Both the position numbers and the translations under genes were made by a program. A stretch of DNA of 8,572 bases, from NCBI GenBank assembly GCA_003160755.1, contig QEXZ01000065.1, positions 1 to 8,572 on the forward strand, written 5' to 3'. The stretch is from Methanomicrobiales archaeon (GTDB taxonomy: Archaea > Halobacteriota > Syntropharchaeia > Alkanophagales > Methanospirareceae). Below the pieces are notes generated by a model that worked only from the letters and a program-made list of their open reading frames with translations, had not been told where the DNA came from and ran no database searches. How positions within the stretch are numbered: position 1 is the stretch's first letter; the number at the start of each line of letters is the position of its first letter. Of this stretch, positions 6,308-8,572 are shown piece by piece.

Positions 6308-6421
6308 TTTATCACTGCGGAGAGCGCGAAATTAGAGGTTTAGTTTATTAGCGGTTCAGCTCGTTAGCTAAACATCCAAACCTCTAAACCGCTATCTTCT
6401 GTGTGCTCTGCGGTGAAATTT
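6303..6421. terminator. Structured convergent intergenic region (inverted repeats between aroA and rps27ae)
   Basis: Three nested or competing foldbacks fill this gap. AGTGAT-TT-ATCACT (6303-6316) contains the aroA stop codon. TAGAGGTTT (6333-6341) pairs perfectly with AAACCTCTA (6378-6386). TCACTGCGGAGAGC (6312-6325) pairs imperfectly with GCTCTGCGGTGA (6405-6416). An alternative pairing is AGCGGTT (6350-6356) with AACCGCT (6387-6393). The outer arms look like repeats of the 'ACCGCAGAGCACACAGA' kind, and each begins within a few bases of the stop codon of its convergent gene. A bidirectional terminator is a natural reading; a repeat insertion is the alternative. Confidence 0.5.
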
Positions 6422-6608
6422 ACCTTTTTTTGGCTTTTATGAATTCCGTGTAGCCACATTTCCCGCATGCATATCGGTCTTTATGCTCGGCTAAAAACAC
6501 GCCCGCCCCGCATCTTGGACACGTCTTCCGTTTCCTTTCCAATTTCCATCCACCCTTCGCTTTTCCTTTTTCCTCTACCACTTCGTAAAACTTATGTATT
6601 GCAGTCAT
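6420..6608 (-). CDS. rps27ae: Small ribosomal subunit protein eS31 (S27ae)
   Basis: This is a 62-residue basic protein with one zinc ribbon, CPRCGAGVFLAEHKDRYACG followed by KCGY; the four Cys are arranged CxxC...CxxC (about residues 31-52). Size, the Lys-rich N terminus and the zinc ribbon match archaeal S27ae, the homologue of the ribosomal part of eukaryotic ubiquitin-S27a fusions. As in archaea generally, no ubiquitin domain is fused. Its ATG overlaps the TGA stop of rps24e by four bases (6605-6608, ATGA), so the two are translationally coupled. It is the last gene of the minus-strand cluster and ends one base after the inverted-repeat region that separates it from aroA. Confidence 0.94.
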   Translation of the reverse strand: MTAIHKFYEVVEEKGKAKGGWKLERKRKTCPRCGAGVFLAEHKDRYACGKCGYTEFIKAKKR

Positions 6609-6967
6609 TCTTTTTGTCCCTCTTTTCCTTCCTTCTCGCCTTGAGTTTCTCCTTCGCCTGTGTCTATGCCCTGACTGCCGAAATTCCTTCTTAATATGTA
6701 TTCCCGCTCTATTTCCTTCAGCCGCTCCTCATTTTCATATACCTTGGCATAGCCCACCGTCTCTCTTTTCCCGAATTCCGTTTGTATCTTGTCTATTACG
6801 AGCAGATTTGGCTTGCACCGAAGCTTTTTTATCAATACTTCCCGTGCTTGGGCTCTGCTTGGCGAAGCGCCTTTCGTTTCGCTCTTTTCGTCGTGCTTTA
6901 ACCTGAAAAATACTTCCTTCCTCTTCAACAGGAGGTTATCATCCTTCTTTGTTAGTTCTATTTCCAT
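6605..6967 (-). CDS. rps24e: Small ribosomal subunit protein eS24
   Basis: This is a 120-residue protein beginning MEIELTKKDDNLLLKRKEV. The archaeal S24e core follows: RLKHDEKSETKGASPSRAQA (positions about 22-41), VLIKKLRCKPNLLVIDKIQT and FGKRETVGYAKVYENEERLKEIE. It is a structural 30S component shared with eukaryotes. The last roughly 20 residues (GEGETQGEKEGKEGQKE region) form a low-complexity charged tail that is longer than in many archaeal homologues and is probably disordered. It starts 19 bp after spt4 and overlaps rps27ae by four bases, as expected for an operon. In many euryarchaea a dephospho-CoA kinase-type gene (DUF359) sits between spt4 and rps24e; here there is no room for one. 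Confidence 0.94.
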   Translation of the reverse strand: MEIELTKKDDNLLLKRKEVFFRLKHDEKSETKGASPSRAQAREVLIKKLRCKPNLLVIDKIQTEFGKRETVGYAKVYENEERLKEIEREYILRRNFGSQGIDTGEGETQGEKEGKEGQKE

Positions 6968-6986
6968 TCTTCTTACCGCCTTCTCT

Positions 6987-7172
6987 TCACCTCACTTTCA
7001 ACGCATACTTTCCTTCTGTTTTATACCCTAATCTCTTCGCTATCTCTGACCCTTCTGCATCTGTAATCACTACATATCCGCTCCAGTCACTACTGAGTGA
7101 ATTGGAGCCGCATTTGCATACCGATTTTCCTGTTTCAATTATCCTGTGACAATCCCTGCACGCTTTCTCCAT
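6987..7172 (-). CDS. spt4: Transcription elongation factor Spt4 (RNA polymerase E'')
   Basis: This 61-residue zinc-binding protein partners with Spt5/NusG to support processive RNA polymerase elongation. It has the family layout: an N-terminal zinc site with CRDCH (5-9) and CKCGS (19-23), then SSDWSGYVVITDAEGSEIA (27-45), the Spt5-contacting core, and a short LGYKTEGKYALKVR tail. Length and motifs match archaeal Spt4, historically annotated RpoE2. A TATA box on the minus strand (TTATATAC, plus coordinates 7193-7200) is centred about 25 bases before the ATG, indicating its own leaderless promoter even though rpoE1 lies upstream in the same direction. It is followed by rps24e after 19 bp. Confidence 0.94.
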   Translation of the reverse strand: MEKACRDCHRIIETGKSVCKCGSNSLSSDWSGYVVITDAEGSEIAKRLGYKTEGKYALKVR

Positions 7173-7185
7173 AACTCTTTTTCTC

Positions 7186-7200
7186 TTTTATTGTATATAA
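7186..7200 (-). promoter_or_regulatory. TATA promoter of spt4-rps24e-rps27ae
   Basis: On the minus strand this reads TTATATACAATAAAA. The TATA centre is about 25 bases from the spt4 ATG (7172), so transcription should begin at or next to the start codon. The 13-base string ATATACAATAAAA is shared exactly with the region upstream of rpoE1 (7936-7948), which suggests the two promoters are co-regulated or related by duplication. Confidence 0.55.
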
Positions 7201-7227
7201 TCTATAGCTTCCTTCTATTTATGTCAA

Positions 7228-7333
7228 GACATGGATTTACACGGATTTTTTCTTTCTTTTGTTGAACTGGCAGGCAGTGGTATTTTAACGGCATTGATTC
7301 TTTCATCTGTGTTAATCTGCGTTAATCTGTGTC
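7228..7333. repeat. Inverted pair of intergenic repeats between rpoE1 and spt4
   Basis: GACATGGATTTACACGGATT (7228-7247) matches the reverse complement of 7314-7333 (GACACAGATTAACGCAGATT) at most positions. The pair brackets about 66 bp without a gene. The right arm touches the rpoE1 stop codon (7333-7335). The segment 7283-7333 is also directly repeated at 7962-8048 after ppsA. Confidence 0.6.
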
Positions 7334-7911
7334 TATAATTTATTTTCTTGTTCCCCTTTCTTCTCTTTCTCCCGCTCTTCTTCTATCCACTCTAATTTAC
7401 CCAAACCAGGCTGCCGCATTGTTAATCCTATCTTGCTATCCCCCGGGTCCATTTCGTTCAGCGAAATCGCAACTATTCTTGCCCTTAACTTATCCCCCTC
7501 TCCTAATGTCTTACCCGTATCCTTTGTAACGAGCTTTTCGCCTTTTTCATCATACGAAATATATTCGTCGGTAATCTGGCTGATGTGCAGCAATCCATCT
7601 AACGGTCCTATCGCCACAAAAGCGCCAAATGCTACTATCTCCACTACTTCTCCTTCTACTATCTCCTGCATCTTAGGCTTGAAAACGAGCATATCAAATA
7701 CCGTTTCGTAATAGACGCCACCGTCTCCTATTATTATCCTTCCTTCTTTCATATCCACAACGTCCAGTATTGCAATTACCATCCCTATCTTCTTATCCAT
7801 CCTGCCTTCCAGGTTATCTTGTAACACCTCTTTTACCGTAGGTCGCAATTCATCACCCAGTCGCTCTGGCGGCACTCTTACTACATCAATCGCTCTTACC
7901 TTTGCATACAT
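7333..7911 (-). CDS. rpoE1: DNA-directed RNA polymerase subunit Rpo7 (E')
   Basis: Rpo7 forms the polymerase stalk with Rpo4 and helps open the promoter and bind emerging RNA. The protein is 192 residues. The N-terminal tip/RNP-like domain (1-80) starts MYAKVRAIDVVRVPPERLG and includes the EVLQDNLEGRMDKKIG helix-turn segment. An S1/OB RNA-binding domain follows (about 83-165) with VEGEVVEIVAFGAFVAIGP and LDGLLHISQI, then DSKIGLTMRQPGLGKLEWI and a charged tail (EEEREKEKKGEQENKL). Length and order match archaeal Rpo7. A minus-strand TATA box (about 7942-7950) lies about 35 bases before the ATG, giving a short leader of about nine bases. It is upstream of spt4, as in other archaea, but 160 bp containing an inverted repeat and a separate spt4 promoter intervene. 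Confidence 0.96.
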   Translation of the reverse strand: MYAKVRAIDVVRVPPERLGDELRPTVKEVLQDNLEGRMDKKIGMVIAILDVVDMKEGRIIIGDGGVYYETVFDMLVFKPKMQEIVEGEVVEIVAFGAFVAIGPLDGLLHISQITDEYISYDEKGEKLVTKDTGKTLGEGDKLRARIVAISLNEMDPGDSKIGLTMRQPGLGKLEWIEEEREKEKKGEQENKL

Positions 7912-7935
7912 TTCTGTTTACCCTTTCATCTCATT

Positions 7936-7950
7936 TTTTATTGTATATGA
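7936..7950 (-). promoter_or_regulatory. TATA promoter of rpoE1
   Basis: The minus strand reads TCATATACAATAAAA and shares ATATACAATAAAA with the spt4 promoter. The TATA centre is about 35 bases before the ATG (7911), predicting a leader of roughly nine bases. GAAAGGG (about 7919-7925) could act as a ribosome-binding site only if transcription starts slightly further upstream. Confidence 0.5.
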
Positions 7951-7961
7951 AGTTTACAAAT

Positions 7962-8048
7962 TTTTAACGGCATTGCTCATTTCATCGTGTTTTTTGTAAA
8001 CCTTTTTGCTTGCAAAAAGGTTTGTGTGAATCTGCGTTAATCGGTGTC
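7962..8048. repeat. Direct copy of the 7283-7333 repeat, interrupted by a perfect palindrome
   Basis: TTTTAACGGCATTG at 7962-7975 followed by TTTCATC, and AATCTGCGTTAATC followed by GTGTC ending at 8048, repeat the unit at 7283-7333 in the same orientation. In this copy about 35 extra bases lie between the two halves. They contain a perfect 12-bp stem, AAACCTTTTTGC (7998-8009), loop TT, GCAAAAAGGTTT (8012-8023). GTGT occurs on both sides of the insert, compatible with a short target duplication. The copy ends a few bases from the ppsA stop codon. Confidence 0.65.
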
Positions 8049-8054
8049 AACGAT

Positions 8055-8572
8055 TTATTTTTTTACCCTTTTCTCCACCTCTGCTATATTTAACCGCGTT
8101 GATATTACTGCATCAGGGTTCAACGACATTGAATCTATCCCACATTCCACCAGGAACTCCGCAAATTCCGGGAAATCGCTCGGCGCCTGCCCACAAATCC
8201 CTACCTTTCTCCTTGGCTCGTGTGCATGCGCAACTTCTATTACCTGCTTCACCAACCTCTTCACTGCTTCGTTCCGCTCGTCAAATAAGCGTGCCACGAG
8301 GTCGGAATCCCTATCCAAACCCAGAGTCAGTTGTGTCAGGTCGTTTGACCCTATGCTGAATCCGTCAAACACGTCCGCAAATTCATCTGCCAAAATGACG
8401 TTCGAGGGGATTTCACACATCACGTACACTTCTAATCCATTCTCTCCCTGCTTCAATCCGAATTCGTTCATTGTCTTTATTACTTCTCTCCCCTCCTCTG
8501 GCGTTCTGCAGAACGGAACCATCACCTTAACATTGGTCAGCCCCATCTCTTCCCTCACTTTCTTTATCGCCC
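8055..8572 (-). CDS. ppsA: Phosphoenolpyruvate synthase, C-terminal part (truncated by window edge)
   Basis: PEP synthase makes PEP from pyruvate and ATP, feeding gluconeogenesis. About 172 C-terminal residues are visible, and the frame continues past the right edge: bases 8559-8570 still read A-I-K-K before the GTG codon at 8558, so that GTG is internal. The PEP-utilising TIM-barrel domain shows VKVMVPFCRTPEEG, VYVMCEIPSNVILADEFAD, the family signature DGFSIGSNDLTQLTLGLDR and GICGQAPSDFPEF with the catalytic Cys, ending SMSLNPDAVISTR. Pyruvate phosphate dikinase shares this domain, but the GSNDLTQLTLGLDRDS and GICGQAPSD forms match PpsA. It is oriented like rpoE1, 143 bp upstream of it, with a repeat between them and a separate rpoE1 promoter. 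Confidence 0.93.
   Translation of the reverse strand, partial: AIKKVREEMGLTNVKVMVPFCRTPEEGREVIKTMNEFGLKQGENGLEVYVMCEIPSNVILADEFADVFDGFSIGSNDLTQLTLGLDRDSDLVARLFDERNEAVKRLVKQVIEVAHAHEPRRKVGICGQAPSDFPEFAEFLVECGIDSMSLNPDAVISTRLNIAEVEKRVKK

Noticed and set aside
7228..8050. Possible CRISPR-like array from repeated ATCTGYGTTAATC units
   Set aside because: The units are degenerate, occur in mixed orientation, lack regular spacers and flank ordinary genes; no cas gene is present.
8055..8558. Complete 167-residue gene starting with GTG at 8558
   Set aside because: The frame continues upstream to the window edge and the sequence is the C-terminal domain of the much longer PEP synthase.

Overview
The window looks like a chromosomal segment from a euryarchaeon. 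It encodes archaeal RNA polymerase subunit Rpo7 (E'), Spt4, and the archaeal/eukaryotic-type ribosomal proteins eS24 and eS31. It also has an archaeal-type phosphoglycerate kinase, an archaeal TctA-like membrane protein, a tRNA-Arg without an encoded CCA, and AT-rich TATA boxes placed so that several mRNAs would be leaderless. A methanogen-like or anaerobic methane-oxidising euryarchaeon would fit the mix of genes and repeats, but the lineage cannot be fixed from this sequence alone.

Layout from left to right. (1) Bases 1-290, minus strand: the N-terminal part of an archaeal tyrosine recombinase/integrase, cut by the window edge. (2) 306-1628, minus: a complete polytopic TctA-like membrane protein. 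(3) 1664-2023, plus: a divergent small helical protein of unknown function, separated from (2) by only 35 bp. (4) 2259-4508, plus: a two-gene gap-pgk operon. The GAPDH is of bacterial class I, GapB-like type, and the PGK is archaeal. (5) 4612-4685: tRNA-Arg(CCG). (6) 4973-6307, plus: aroA (EPSP synthase). (7) 6420-7911, minus: the transcription/translation cluster rpoE1, spt4, rps24e, rps27ae, convergent with aroA. (8) 8055-8572, minus: the C-terminal end of phosphoenolpyruvate synthase, running off the right edge.

Metabolic theme: PEP synthase, PGK and a GAPDH whose cofactor pocket looks NADP-compatible together suggest gluconeogenic carbon flow. PEP is also a substrate of AroA. The rpoE1-to-rps27ae cluster is a standard archaeal information-processing neighbourhood.

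The least ordinary material lies between the genes. A family of short degenerate repeats, with cores such as AACCACAAGATTACACAG and GACACAGATTAACGCAGATT, fills nearly every intergenic gap. Some copies form inverted pairs (4765-4924; 7228-7333). Others start within a few bases of a stop codon, in the sense direction of the gene they follow (aroA, rps27ae, rpoE1, ppsA). Two copies are interrupted by hairpin-forming inserts (2131-2172 and about 7990-8025). These observations, the leaderless promoter geometry and the gap gene are the parts most worth a second look. No CRISPR array, complete insertion sequence or defence system was seen.
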